DNA of 64,000 nt from contig JAMYHL010000033.1 of the NCBI GenBank assembly GCA_025531455.1, positions 186,001 to 250,000 of the forward strand. Reading direction: 5' to 3'. Below, one piece after another: positions 21,125-33,526 of the stretch (the first letter of the stretch is position 1; each line of letters begins with the position of its first letter). Both the position numbers and the translations under genes were made by a program. A model generated the notes under the pieces. That model saw nothing but the letters and a program-made list of their open reading frames with translations, did not search any database and was not told the DNA's origin. Origin of the DNA: Apiotrichum sp. Y4204 (Eukaryota > Basidiomycota > Tremellomycetes > Trichosporonales > Trichosporonaceae).

Positions 21125-23916
21125 GGGGATGGTCTGTCTCTGGGAACCTTTCAGGTTTGAACTCACTCTTCGTAACTGACAGTCCAGAATGCACAAGAAT
21201 GAGGCAGAGGCCCGCATCCTGTACCGTGTAGTCGCCAGTTTTCCATGCACATCTTGGGTAATGACCACTCTGTGAAGTACAAGCGCTCCGTGGCGGGCAT
21301 ACTGTCGAGGCGATCCGTACTGACAGCTGGGTCGTAAAGATGTGGATGAGCTCAACAGTTACAGATTGGGGGGGGGGGCGCTATGGTGCTGGCAATCTTT
21401 CCTGATACCATCTCGGAATGCCCTTGGCCCCGCTCCGAATAGAGCTCGCTTTGGACTCCTAGATTGCGCCAGGATTGCACGACCTAGCAGCACAAGCTGC
21501 TCATGTCAAGTGGACAGCTCTCTACATCCCCGATCCCACTGTTCTGCCACTAACGCTTCACCACTGCTCCTCACTGTTCGTCCACATGCGTCATTCGTCC
21601 CGGCGAACAGGTCAACCACACTCATTAATAACTCACCCATCCCACGGGACGTCGGGCCGCGTATTGTTCTGTGGAGCCGTGCAACTCAAACCCGGGACCT
21701 GCCCCCCAACTCTAACATGATCTAACGTCAGCCGGCGATCCGCGATCTGCGATCCATGACCCGCGACCCGCGATCCATCATCGCTATGGTACATCACATG
21801 GCTACGTTGACTGACGTTTTACTGATCCCTCTAATCGCCAAACTCGCTTCGCCGGCCACAGAGCACATCTCCCAGGCCGAAACGCACTGCAGGGGCTGGT
21901 GAATAAAGTTTAGAGCGATTGTCGATCCAGCGGAACGGGAACAGGACGCACAGTACCTTGTGCCTCTGAGAGCCGTCGCAAGATATTAATAAAAGAACCT
22001 CTATCCGGGCAGCTGCCTGACATGGTAGGTGAACTTGCGTTGCGCGTCGGCTGCTCCTGCGTCAAGAGCCGCGTTCCGATCGCTGGAATCAAGAGTGACG
22101 GCAAAAAATCATCTCGCATCCCGTCAGTTCCTCACTAGTCGCCTAGTGGGCGATCTCGGCGACTTGCGACCCGCGTTCAATTAGCTGCGAACGAACGCTC
22201 GACGACAAAGTCCTGCCTAAACTGTCGGCAGACAACGCCACGCCGCTGTGGCACTTTCTGTAGATGCAGATGAAGTTCCTCCAGGCCCATGGTAGGATTG
22301 TATTGGATCTGCGAGGGAACGACTCCGCTGGAACTGCCAGCGTGGCTCTCTCGATCATGAATAACCCATTCAAACTGTCCAATGCGCGAGGTTGCATAAT
22401 GAGAAAAAGTGTAGGTACTGTCGGCAAATGGCTCCAACAAGCAAAGACTACACCGTGAAACGCGCACGACGCAGTTTTCGAACCGAACATGAACGACGGC
22501 CAAGTCTGGAAGAACATGTGCTCCAACCGCCAGTTAATCGGAGCAATGTCGTTTGCTGCCGAAGGAGCTTACCTACGGTACTCCCCAGCATCTTCGTGAC
22601 AATTCCCGTGTACGCGGGTGACTACCATCACAGTGACGCGGCATAACCTAAAGCTGCGGCTTCTTGATTTCCTGGATTCTAGACTGAGGCAGAAGAACAG
22701 GCGCTGATGTGCTGTACAGTACATATATAAGGTGTACCGCTGGACGGGTGATCCCAACGCGCTCGCGTATTGTGCGGCGGCATGAGCGGCACGCGGCGGG
22801 TGTCCGATTGAATGGCATCCATCTCGTCCCGGGGATCTGGTGCTGGATCTTAGGTTAATCCTAACCGGTCCTGTAAAGTTCTCTCCGCGTTCTCCGCGTT
22901 CTCTGCGTCTCTGCGTTCTCCGACTCTACTCCGACCCACCAGACATCGAGTCTGGCATCCACAATGCCCGCGTGTACCATAATGTCACGCGGTCTTGTGG
23001 GTTTCAAAGTTTCACTAGTGGTCGTTCCGCGACCCCATCCCATAAAGTGAGGAAAGGTGGCAGTTCTTTTGTGGATCTGACACTACTTCTCAAGTACCTC
23101 TCGTACCTTCACCCTTATCTCGGGCCAACTGAATCTGAACGAAACAGCAGCTACTGGCACGCACATTGCCGCTATACTCGATGGGCCAGACGAGGCCGCG
23201 CGGCGAGTATACTGGACCTTTCTCGACAACCGCTTGCAGTGCCAGGACGGATCTAGGGGGTGAAGTACACCGCACTTGCGGGACGTCTATTGGCAAAGTG
23301 CTGGGTCTTGGACTTGCACCGGAGACATATGAGGCCCCGCCGAGACGAGCGACCGCCCGGCTGCGGGTGGTGCAGAGCATGCAGGGCGGGATGAACCCTA
23401 ACTGCCGGCTTACCATGATGACGAGAATCTTCGGCGAGTTGAAACGCACATCAAAAACGGCGTCTAGAATCACCTACACACCTCACTCACGGTGTGCTGC
23501 CCGGCGAGGAACACTTCTGGAAACGAACTAGGCTGTGCCTGCGCTTCCTGTTCTGTGCCTCGGAGTGACTCGAGGCACGGCCGACTCATCAAGTAATATC
23601 AAGGGCTTGAATGCTCTTCACGTTCTGGACACTGGCAACAGCAACATAACCACAGGAGAACCGCAGAAGAAGGTTGCTCGTTGCTGTTTCAGGATACGAG
23701 TGGTCCACTACGCCGTTACCAGTTACTGCAGACTGGAAGATGTGTGAAGGCCTCGAGCTTGAAGCTTCGACACTATGCCCCGTGACTGGAACCCCAAAGG
23801 TCTTCTACAAGACTTGCAAACCGGCTCCCCTTCGCTCACTCCCAACGACATAAAAGGCGGCGCAAAATGCCTCTTGTTCAGATCCTCACGCTCCCAGCTC
23901 CCTCATCCAAGCCACG
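21125..23916. other. 2.8 kb stretch without supported genes
   Basis: No frame shows family motifs. Landmarks: a run of 11 G at about 21368-21378, short GCGATCC-like repeats around 21730-21785, and an orphan TATATAA at about 22724 with no credible gene behind it. The last part is the promoter of the DUF1996 gene. Confidence 0.5.
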
Positions 23917-25460
23917 ATGACTCCCCTTGACACCCTCCTGGGCCTCATGCTGGCGCTGTCGGCCGCGCCCATGGCCGCCGCTATTGGGAACCACCAGTTT
24001 TTCGTACACGTCTTCCCGCTGCTCGTCGGCCGCATGGACCCGATCATCTTCCCTGGCAAGGTCGGCGGACACACGCACTCGGTATACGGCGCCAACAACT
24101 TCCGCGAGGTGCTCAACACCCCGGAGGACATGCTCAAGGCCGAGTGCTCCACCGCCTCGGTTCAGGCCGACAAGTCCAACTACTGGGCGCCCACAGTGTA
24201 CTTTGTCAACGACGACGGCAAGTACGAGCCCATCTTGAACGGTGGCGGACGTGCCTATTACAACGTCGAGGGTGACAAGACCCAGCCCTTCCCCCCTGGT
24301 CTCCGTATGATTGCCGGCACAGCTATGAGCCGCAACCCGTACTCGCAGAGCATCCACGCCATCTCCCAGGGCTTCGGCTGCTCGCCCCAGGGCCGCAACA
24401 CCTCGCCCTTCCTCCCCAACGCGACCACCTACCCCGACGGCTGCGACATGCTCCACACCATGATCATCTTCCCGTCGTGTGGCCGCGCCGACCAGAAGCT
24501 CGACGACCCCACCGACCACTTCTCCCACATGGCTTACCCCGTCGAGACTGGCGGCGGCCAGGTGTGGTACAAGGGCTTTGACGGCGGCAAGTGCCCCCCC
24601 TCCCACCCTATCAAGTACCCGAACATTCATCTCGAGCTTTACGTGAGTACCCAGAGGACAAATGTATATGTTCAATACTAACGTTTTAGTACAAGCTCTC
24701 CAACCGCCAGAAGGCAATGTGGAAGGCGGCAGGCAAGAACAAGCCGACGCGCTTTATCCTCGCGACGGGAGACACGACCGGTCTGAGCTACCACGCAGAC
24801 TTTGTCAACGGCTGGGAGCCAAAAGTGCTCAAGGACGCAATCGACCTGTGCGACAACAGGGATAACGAGCCCGGATCGTGTCCCCCGCTCAAGGCGAGCC
24901 TCGACTTTGACAAGGCGCACGCGTGTCGCTACGCCGGCCTCCTCCCGGCCGAGGACCAGGGCTACGTCACACCCCTTGACCGCCTCCCGGGATGCAACCC
25001 GCGATGGGACCAGGGCCAGGGCGACAACCACCCCATGCCTCCCAACTGTGGCGGCGCGGTCGGGAACCCTGGCTGGACGGCGCCGAACGTTGCGTTCACG
25101 TACAATGGCAACGACGCCAACCCGATTCCCGTGGCTGTTAATGCTGATGGCGACCTCACCAAGGTTCGCCCGACACCTGGCGACGACACCCGCTTTGAGA
25201 TTTGGGGCAAGGAGTCGGCCAGGACGATCGATCCCAACCACTTCTACAAGGGTACCGTGGACGACTACCGCAAGAACACCAACCTCGACACGGCGGTCAA
25301 CAAGAAGAACAAATGCTACGGGTTTGAGAATGCCCCGGCGTACACCTCCCTTCAGCCCACCACCCCGGCTCCTCCTAGCAGCGTGTACGTTATCAACAAC
25401 AACATCCCCGCCGGCGTCTGGATCGGTAACGGCGTCTCGAAGGTTGCCCCTCCGAAGTAA
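23917..25460 (+). CDS. Secreted DUF1996-domain protein
   Basis: Exons 23917-24642 and 24690-25460 with an intron carrying a perfect TACTAAC branch site; 498 residues. The first 22 residues form a signal peptide (LLGLMLALSAAPMAAA). The DUF1996 hallmark follows: RMDPIIFPGKVGGHTHSVYGANNF, then STASVQADKSNYWAPTVYF, MIAGTAMSRNP, GFGCSPQG, DMLHTMIIFPSCG, DHFSHMAYPV and CPPSHPIKYPNIHLELYYK. The family is fungal, extracellular or wall-associated, and has no settled function; conserved His, Asp and Cys residues suggest a metal-dependent or carbohydrate-related activity. The C-terminal third (GN---GWTAPN, PAYTSLQPTTPAPPSS) is Pro/Ser/Thr-rich and lacks a clear GPI signal. Confidence 0.9.
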
Positions 25461-26721
25461 ACATGTAAACCCAGGTCCGTGGCTCCCCTCGGGAAGGTGG
25501 AGCTTGACGTGGTGCAGTACCCTAAAGTTCAATATATAGTCATCTCATGAATCCCGACAGGGCTGGTATCTGAGACTGTCAGCGGTGTTAGCGGACTCAT
25601 GCGCCAGGTGAGAGTTCAAGTGTGGGGATGTGCCTTCAAAGATGTTCAAGGGCTTAAGTAAGGGGGTGTCACGGTGGTTCACGCGAGAGACAGGCCAAGA
25701 CGTTCGAAGATTGGAGGCTGTAATGTGATACAGCACGTGTGAACGACACATCAGTTGTGCCTTGGGAATGTGGCGTTGCGCCTACTGCCTCACACACTGA
25801 TAAAACGACACTAACCGGTAATTGACTATCAGATTACACCTCATGCACCGTCTCACTAGCAGCAAACACAAAAAGACGCGCGCCACTTTTAAATCCAAAG
25901 CCTAAAGCCTCCTGCAGCCAGCTTGCGGCGTGCTCCCCGATGCTTCTGGCCTCTGGTCCTTCCGCCCCGGGTGCGCTATCAGCGCTATTCTTGGCTGAGG
26001 CCATTCATGCTTATTTTATGACTGGGTGGGAGGGAACCCCTGGAACGCCACAGGAATTGATATGACCGAACTTTTTTTGCAGGAACGCAGTTGGTTTCCT
26101 GATGTCCTGATTGTTAGGTGGCCCATTTCTGGGCTCACAGGAAGATCAGACGCAGAGGCAAGAGTCATTTCTCACCTGACCCTGTGATTAACTCGGCCAT
26201 CTCAAATGGAACCATTAACTCTATACGCGTCGCTTGTCGCCAGCCAGCGTAAAGTCCAGGACTGTGGTGGGCTGGGCTTACACATGAGCTCCCAGGTTCC
26301 TGCCAAGCCCAGGACATTCAGCCGGATCTCGTCGATTTCGCCATCAACGCCACGCGACATTCCACACCTCTATGCATTCCACGGATCAAACAAAGGCCGC
26401 ACCCCACCGAGGCCATTTGCGGACTGGCTGGCAGCACAAATCAAAAGGCAGCAGGCAGCTAAGACATTTCGACGATTGGTGGAGAGTTTACGAGCTTGCA
26501 ACTTTTTCTTCTTCTTAGCTGGTCCGGACCGGGCCCTCCATGCTTGCGCTTGCTGCGGATCTCTTGAGCTGTATCACTTGTTCCGGGTCATCCCGTCAGT
26601 TGCGGAATGCAAAAGTTACCATTCGTTGTGGCGGGCAAAACGTTACGGAAAGTCGAAGACATAAAAAGTCGGCAGGTCTTGGTCTGCAGGAACAACGACC
26701 CATCAACAACTCCCGAGCGCG
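25461..26721. other. Intergenic stretch upstream of the ferric reductase
   Basis: 1.26 kb with no supported gene. GATA-core sequences occur (for example near 25799 and, inverted, near 25828 and 25977) and an AT-rich CATAAAAAG lies near 26660; whether iron-responsive GATA factors act here cannot be judged by eye. Confidence 0.45.
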
Positions 26722-29066
26722 ATGTTCACGCAAACCCAAAAGTTGGCCTTCCTCGGCCTCCTCGCCCTCGCTGGGCCCGCCGCGGCGCACGGCGAAACCG
26801 CTGGAAAGTACCCCGGTAGCGGGTTCGTCGGCATCGGAATTACAATGTACTCGCCCGCGTGCGCGAGTGCGTGTAGCGCCGCGTTGCCGAAACACATGAT
26901 GTGTCCCGCCGACCAGGTCATGCACCATGCGGGGATGCACATGCGTCGCCAGATGGACATGGGGCAACACGACCACGAGCACAGCCACGGCGAGAACACC
27001 ACCCTCGTGGCGACCAAGATGCCCAAGGCTGCGTGCGTCGCGCACAACACGCCCTACCTCCAGTCCGTGGCGTACTGCATCTCGACGCACTGCGACGAAA
27101 AAGTCACGAGCGAGGACCGCGAAAAGTGGTGGGCGGCATACCTCCTCGGCCGCACCGTTGGCCAGCCGTCTCCAATGCTAAGCTACGCCGCTGCGCTCCC
27201 TGGTGTCGCACCGACCGAGGTTGCGAACGCCTCCCGGCCCCTTGTCGCACCCGTCCTTGTTGATGAGAAGAAGTATCTCTCGCAGGCCAACGCGCTCTCC
27301 CAGTTCCAGACCGTTGAGAAGCGCCATGCCGAGTACGGGTGAGTAAGCTAGAGAGTCAGGCTTTGAGTGGGTGGTATAGAGCTGACTTCAGTTTGGTTAT
27401 CATGGTCACGAGCGTGTTCATCCCCGTCTTCCTCTCCATGCTGCGTTTTGTCCCGCTTCCCACTGCCCTGATAACCCGCTTCCGGGGACTGTTCATCGAT
27501 CCGCCCCTCATCGCATCGCAAATTACGCTTCCGCTGTTCGGCCGCGTGAACATGATGACGCGGGGTCAAGCCCTCTTCGTCTTCTACCTTGTCGTCATCA
27601 ACTTTGTCCTCTCCTTTGCAGGAAACCAGGCACTCCAGCCAAACGCATGGTTCAGTTCCGCCAAGCGCGAAGCGACCACCTACATTGCGAACCGCACCGG
27701 TGTGCTCAGCTTTGCCAACCTCCCGGTCTTGATTGTTTTCTCGGGCCGCAACTCAATTCTCCTGTGGATGACCAACTGGTCCCACGCGACGCTCATCGTC
27801 ATGCACCGCGCCGTCGCTATTATCGCCACGCTCCAGGCATGCCTCCACTCGGCAATGTACCTCCAGGTCTACCTCGCCAATGGGGAGTTTGCAGAGGAGA
27901 CAAAGCTGCCGTATTGGGTGTGGGGCATTGTCGCGACGCTCACCATGAGCATCATGCTCCCGCTCTCGATCCGTGCCTTCCGCGCCGCTGCGTACGAGAT
28001 CTTCCTTATCGGTCACGTGCTGCTTGCCGTCTTCACCATCGTCGGGTGCTGGTACCACATCGTCTTCCGCTACGGCTACCAGTGGGGATACGAGACGTGG
28101 CTGTACATTACCATGGCGGTGTGGGGCTTTGACCGCCTCCTGCGATTTGTCCGCTTGGGCTGGAACGGGGTCAGGAAAGCCTACGTTTACAGGATTGACG
28201 AAGACTACCTCCGCGTCGACATTCCCGGCGTCCGTCCTCCACCGACAGGCGACCTCGGCGGATGCATCTACGTCTACTTCCCGCTTCTGGGCTGGAAGAA
28301 GACTAAGCCGTGGGAGTCGCACCCTTTCTCGGTCGCGCTCCGCGGCTGTTCCCTTCCTGACAGTGACCGTCCGGCTCTCAGCGAGAAGCGCACAGACAGC
28401 GACAGCAGCATTGAGGGCGAGGCCTCCTCTGATGGGGCCAAGGCGGACTCCTCAGCTATCGTCCCCGCGCCTCATGGGAACAGGGGGCTCACAATCTTTG
28501 TCCGCGTCCACTCAGGCGTAACGTCCGCGCTCGCGGACGCCGCCTCTCCTCTTCCCATTGGCGGTGCACAGCCGCGCCCCCTGCACGTCCTTTTGGAAAG
28601 CTACGCCTCCGCCCTTCCCCCGCTTCCGCCATACTCCGCTACCTCCTCGCGCTTCCGCAACACCGTCTTTATTGCGGGCGGCGTCGGAATTTCGGGTGTT
28701 CTTCCTCAGCTTATGGAGACCGTCAGCGTGTTCCCCAACTCGCGCGCCGGCGGACCAGCGGAGAATGACGGCAGGGTGAAGCTCTTCTGGGGCGTGCGTA
28801 CCCCGCCTCTCGTGTCGGCAGTTGAGGCGGCTGTAGCGCAACACACTGGCGGCCCGAGCGCCTGGGGCCCGATCGAGGCGCACATCTCGGTCGGCACCCG
28901 CATCTTCCTCCCTGAAGTGGTCGAGACGCACGCGGACCGCGAGGGCGGGACCGAGTTTGTCGTCTGTGGTCCCCGGAGTATGGTTGATGAGGCGCGTGCG
29001 CTCGTTGCGCGCGCGGCGGGACAGGGCGCGATGGTCAGCTTTGTGGAGGAGCTGTTTGAGTGGTAG
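26722..29066 (+). CDS. Ferric/cupric-chelate reductase (FRE family) with Cys- and His/Met-rich ectodomain
   Basis: Exons 26722-27338 and 27392-29066 give 763 residues. A signal peptide (1-22) leads to a luminal domain with six or more cysteines in a CFEM-like arrangement and a striking His/Met-rich segment (about 58-89). The membrane core holds the two bis-heme pairs in exact H-x13-H spacing (MHR...LHS and GHV...WYH). The cytosolic part has the FAD motif HPFSVAL and the NADPH motifs AGGVGISGVLP and VVCGPRSM, ending in the family-typical FVEELFEW. These plasma-membrane enzymes reduce extracellular Fe(III) or Cu(II) with NADPH for uptake. The linker between FAD and NADPH sites has a long Ser/acid-rich insert (about residues 555-600). 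The His/Met segment suggests copper handling (inference). Confidence 0.92.
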
Positions 29067-29456
29067 TTTAGTAGGGTTATGCAGCACTCTTCTCAGCATA
29101 CATGTCGAACAGTAGTGGAAATGTCAGGATCCAGAAAGCCTGATCCGTTATCATCCAGGAGGGCCTGTTATCAAGGTTAGTCGTGAGCTTCCAGGAAGAA
29201 CTCAACAAAACTTAACTACGATTGGAGCTTAAAAACATTCGACCATCGTCGCTAAGGTTTGACGCACCTTAACCTCCAATTTTGAGCTTCGCGTTAGGCT
29301 CCCGGTATGCATGGGGCGGAGCTTGTGCTGACCTGGATCCGGGCTGCGTACGAGGTGTAGGAGCTGGACTTTGTCTGGTCATCACGGAAATACGCGACCA
29401 AGTCGACATGTATGAAACTTGGAACATGCAACTTGGTTCGATTGTTGTGGACGGGT

Positions 29457-29506
29457 TGGATGGGATGGATGGGATGGATGGGATGGATGGGATTGATGGG
29501 ATTGAT
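29457..29506. repeat. GGGATGGAT minisatellite
   Basis: About five to six direct units of GGGATGGAT, the last ones changed to GGGATTGAT, in a gene-free region. Confidence 0.85.
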
Positions 29507-31439
29507 GGGAGGCCGGGAGAGGCACGTGACTTTGATCTTCGACCTCCAGCGCTCTGCAACTCTCTGCAACTCAACCGTCCCACACTGCCAAACGACAGCA
29601 GGCCAACCGAGTGCTCTACAGCATTGTACAGAGTACTGTACGCGTGCGGGGTACAGAGTGTGTACTCAAGCAGGGACTCGAAGCATACTAGCATTCAAAC
29701 CGACCAACGTCCCTCAGTTATCAGTCGTACTCTTTCATGAATGTGAATGATGCACAGGGCTGCTCAGGTTAGGCGAAGACGTACGCACCCCAGTGATCGA
29801 GTGATAGGATTGAGCACGTTGCACAGGCACGACATTGGAACTGTATGGATCCCGTTGTCCCGTTGAACAAGAGCACGTACAAACATAAGTAACTGCCGCA
29901 TCTCATCTCAAACGCACATGCAGCCCATATGTGCGAGCGTTGGAGACTGGGTATCCCACGGCCCATGGCATAATCGCCGCAGGGGAGCTCAGGTGACGGG
30001 GGTCCCAGCGGCACGACGGCGCGGGATAGTGCCTGTCGAGCCGCCCTCGCTCCGGGACAGGGGTGGAATGGATGGGAGAAACCACAGAGGACAAATCTTC
30101 GCGAGAACTATGGCCTACGTCTCCGCTCTGCTCGGTCCGAGAGGATCCGAGAGGGCAAAGTACAGTATATTGACATGGCTCACGGTTGCCACTACTACTA
30201 GTACTGGAAACGGAGTGTGCAGCTTCAACAGCCTTTGCCTGACTGCTCAGGGCAAGCCCACACCTTTGGAACTATGCATGCTGGGTTATGCTGTCATGCC
30301 GTAAGATGAAGGTTTTGGGTTGCCACGGCTTGCTCCCCTTGCTCCCTTGCGGCCCTTCATCCGCACCGCTCTCCGTAGCTCGTAGCCAACCGGCCTCCGA
30401 TAACGCGATCATTGATCTCGTTTTGCTTCCAAACCTCCTTTGCTCAAGGCTCTGATCTTGAATGAGCTTTGGCTTTGGTCTTTTGGAGTGGCAGTGGACA
30501 GGCAGGCAAATGACAGACCACGGCCAGGATTGACCTTTCATATCTCATTAGATTTCGCGATGATGCCAATACATCCCACGATTCACAATCCCACCACAGT
30601 GAACAAGACACTCACACCATGCAGCACGTCGAGCGTGCCTTTGACGTGGCGGCATCTGAAGAGCATCCGGAGATGACCCCCCTGCTCCCGGGCTGTCGAA
30701 CAGATGGCGGCGGGCCGGCGGCCGGGGAGTTGGCTTTCGCTTTCGCGTGAATGTGAATGGCAAACGACAGCATGACAGATTCGCGTCGTTCACGCGTTCA
30801 CGCGTGTCAAAGGAATTAGGGGAAGTAAGGCGCGAGTACGCGACGGCGGAAAAGGAGGCTCCAAGATCCTCAAGATCCTCACGGCCTCAAGGAAGCTTGG
30901 GCATCTCAGATCTCCCCGCTCTCTGTGGGATCGCACATCAGGATCGAGGATCCCGTATACACGTACGCATATGCTCAATAGAATGAACATCTGGCCGATC
31001 TGCCCCTCCCATTTGCCCGTTTGTGGACGCGCGTATGCAGTACTGTACATGCATACAATTGACGCCAAAGAATCCAAAGAAAACAAAGGGTCTAAAGAAT
31101 CGAAAAGATCGAAAGGACCTAGAGCACGAAAGGGCAGAAGATTCTCCAGCTTGCAAAACCAAAGGGGTGCATTGCAAGAGTATCAGAGGAAGAGGGATGT
31201 GCTTTACTCTCTTCTGCGCTGCATATCTTCTGCGCTGTATAGCGAATCCATAGCTCAACAGTCGCCGTGCCCGAGGCTGCGTCCCACCCTCAAACCTCGA
31301 CCCTGCTGGTAGCTGTTAGATCACTATGGGATTCGCGGGATTCGCTGGATTCGCTGGATCCAGTCGCGACCAAGGGGCGCAGAAACCATGATTGGCAGGG
31401 CCAGGGGGATTTCAATAGCCTCTAGGACATGGAATTCTC

Positions 31440-31800
31440 CTTCTCTCGGGAATCATACCTCTCAGAGGGCGACACAACCACAATAAAAGTTAATAAAACA
31501 TCAAATAAGAACAACTGAGGCATTATGGTGTGCTGTGCATATGTTTAATCGCTGTGGCTACCTGTAATGCATAGCTAACAGCTGTTTTGGACATGTTGCA
31601 TGTCAGCAAGAAGATTCTTGAGTAGGTATTGAACTCTTGCCTGGTGCGCTGTTAAAATTATTACGATTTCAATTGTGACGGTTTCTAATCAATTCATCAT
31701 GAGGCTCGGCACCCATTAGCTTTCTATGTATTCAGGACCATTATCTAATAAGGTAATTGTACATTTATTCATTTTTGTATGGGGATCCGGTATCCGGTAC
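31440..31800. other. AT-rich island of unlike base composition
   Basis: Three rows I counted (31501-31560, 31621-31680, 31741-31800) are 40, 38 and 33 percent GC, against well over 50 percent in surrounding genes. No long frame, terminal repeats or RNA gene is visible. Could be an old insertion, a mitochondrial fragment or an unusual regulatory region. Confidence 0.6.
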
Positions 31801-31866
31801 CTCGGTGTCGCTCGGCGGTGGAGTAACCATAGAGGCGGAGTATTCATTATGAGTACTATTGATCAC

Positions 31867-31919
31867 TCGGAGAGTCAACTGTCCATACATTCAGTATCGG
31901 AGAGTCAACTGTCCATACA
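31867..31919. repeat. Two-copy direct repeat, 30-bp period
   Basis: TCGGAGAGTCAACTGTCCAT followed by ACA occurs at 31867-31889 and again, identical, at 31897-31919, right at the edge of the AT-rich island. Confidence 0.9.
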
Positions 31920-33526
31920 ATGATCGCCCTAAAGTCTGTGGCGTCGCGCGTCGCGCATTCCTCGGCGCCTCCTTTCTATTTAAGTGTAAATTGCGACGCA
32001 AGCCGCGAGACCTCAGGTCTCAGGAGACCTGGGCAGCGAGCGAGAGGCGCAACAAGACATCAACTGCCGTACCAGGAGAGACCAAGACCGACCACACCCG
32101 TTAGCGTCTTGACTAATGAGGTGGTTAGCCGTATTTAGTGTGTGAAGGTCCATTGGTCCCAAGCCTCAAGGTCAATGGTCAATAGCCAACGGCCATGGTT
32201 CATTGATACCTTGAATGCATTGAATGGATGTGCGTGCCACAATTCTCGACAACGGGGCCACTCCCTGCATGAGCTGAGCTGTCCTCTAGCTAGGGTTCTG
32301 TACAGCAGGCTCCCGCTCCCACGGAGTACCAAGTGCCTTATGGCCCGTGTACGAGAGAGAGATGTGCATGTGCTCATGGCAACAGTGATTGGTGTCGATG
32401 ATGTGGATATGTGTAATGTTCTCTGCATCACAGTCAAGGCGCTGAGGTGCATGCATCAGAGCTTGCACGGGGTCGGTGCGTCGGCACATCGCCAGAGCTC
32501 ATAAAGACAGCTGATACATGCCCCAAACATGCCAAAACAGTCCCTTTACTCCCCTTTTGGATCCAACCGTTCCTGGCTGATCGCTGCCGAACGGGCACCC
32601 GGCAGTCGCCTGAGAATCAGAGATATCAGAGACCCCAGAAAATGATGGACGTGGGTGCCGTCTTACGGTAAGGTGCGGCAACGGATCTGCCCGTCCCTGG
32701 GCGCGGATCGAATTTGTGTGCTGTTCGGGTCCTTTAGGCCTCTGGGTCCGGGAGTCCTTTCCCACTCCACTTCAGATCTTCAGACCGTCCGCCTGAAACC
32801 ACGACACTTCGATACCGACCGCAGGAACGCGGAAAAAGACTGCCCTTACATACCCTGTGGCCCTGTGTGCTGTGAAGCCAACATGAGAAGGGAGAAAGGG
32901 AGAGAGAGAGGGGATAGATTAGAATAGAAGAAGCAAAGGGGATCACGGAGAAAAGAGATTACAGGAGGAAACGCAGAGGGGGAGTCGAGAGCTTTCAGAG
33001 CTTGAAAAGAGGTAGAGCACACTTGCCGCAACCCGCTGCTGATAACCTTCCCTCTCCCAATCTGCCTCTGCAGTAGTGCTTGTATGAGTAGCAGCAGTAG
33101 TACTAGTGGTACTAGTACGTACATACCAGTGTGATCTTCTCCACGGATTCCTCTGGGCAGACGCACAGCAACAGCGCAGCAGCAGCACAATAACGCAGCT
33201 TCGGACAGATTATCGTACTGGAAACAGTCCTTTTTCAGTGACTGCTGCTGAGCGCTGAGATAGCACTCACTAAAGCTCACTCTAGACTTTCTAGATTGTC
33301 AGTTTGTCAGTTGTTCTTGCTCGTCGCCCTCTCCACCAGACTCGACACTCGACACTCGACACTCGGCATCTGGATTCCCGGAGACAAGAGTGTTCAGTGA
33401 GCGGCGCACTCCCCACACTCCCCACACTCCTTTGGCACCACTTCGAGACACCGCGTCGCCATCAAAACCGACTTCAGAGTCACCACTCCATCCCCGCGCT
33501 CCTTCTCCCCCCGTCCCTCTCGCGCG

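Larger units (their letters stand above)
29067..33526. other. 4.4 kb gene-poor stretch with simple repeats and an AT-rich island
   Basis: No frame carries recognisable domains. It contains a GGGATGGAT minisatellite near 29457-29505, an AT-rich island at about 31440-31800, a 30-bp-period tandem repeat at 31867-31919, AGT/CAG-like short repeats near 33070-33180, and a CT-rich leader before the epimerase-exostosin gene. It may hold decayed mobile DNA, but I see no terminal repeats or transposase motifs. Confidence 0.5.

Noticed and set aside
21640..21720. tRNA-like GGTCCCGGGTTTGAG on the minus strand
   Set aside because: The T-arm-like loop lacks a matching stem and no acceptor or anticodon arm can be drawn.
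22724..22840. TATATAA box suggesting a gene
   Set aside because: The following ATG opens only a nine-codon frame; no splice chain gives a credible product.
29457..29506. CRISPR-like or telomere-like array
   Set aside because: Units are contiguous 9-bp GGGATGGAT without spacers and do not match a telomere repeat; a plain minisatellite.
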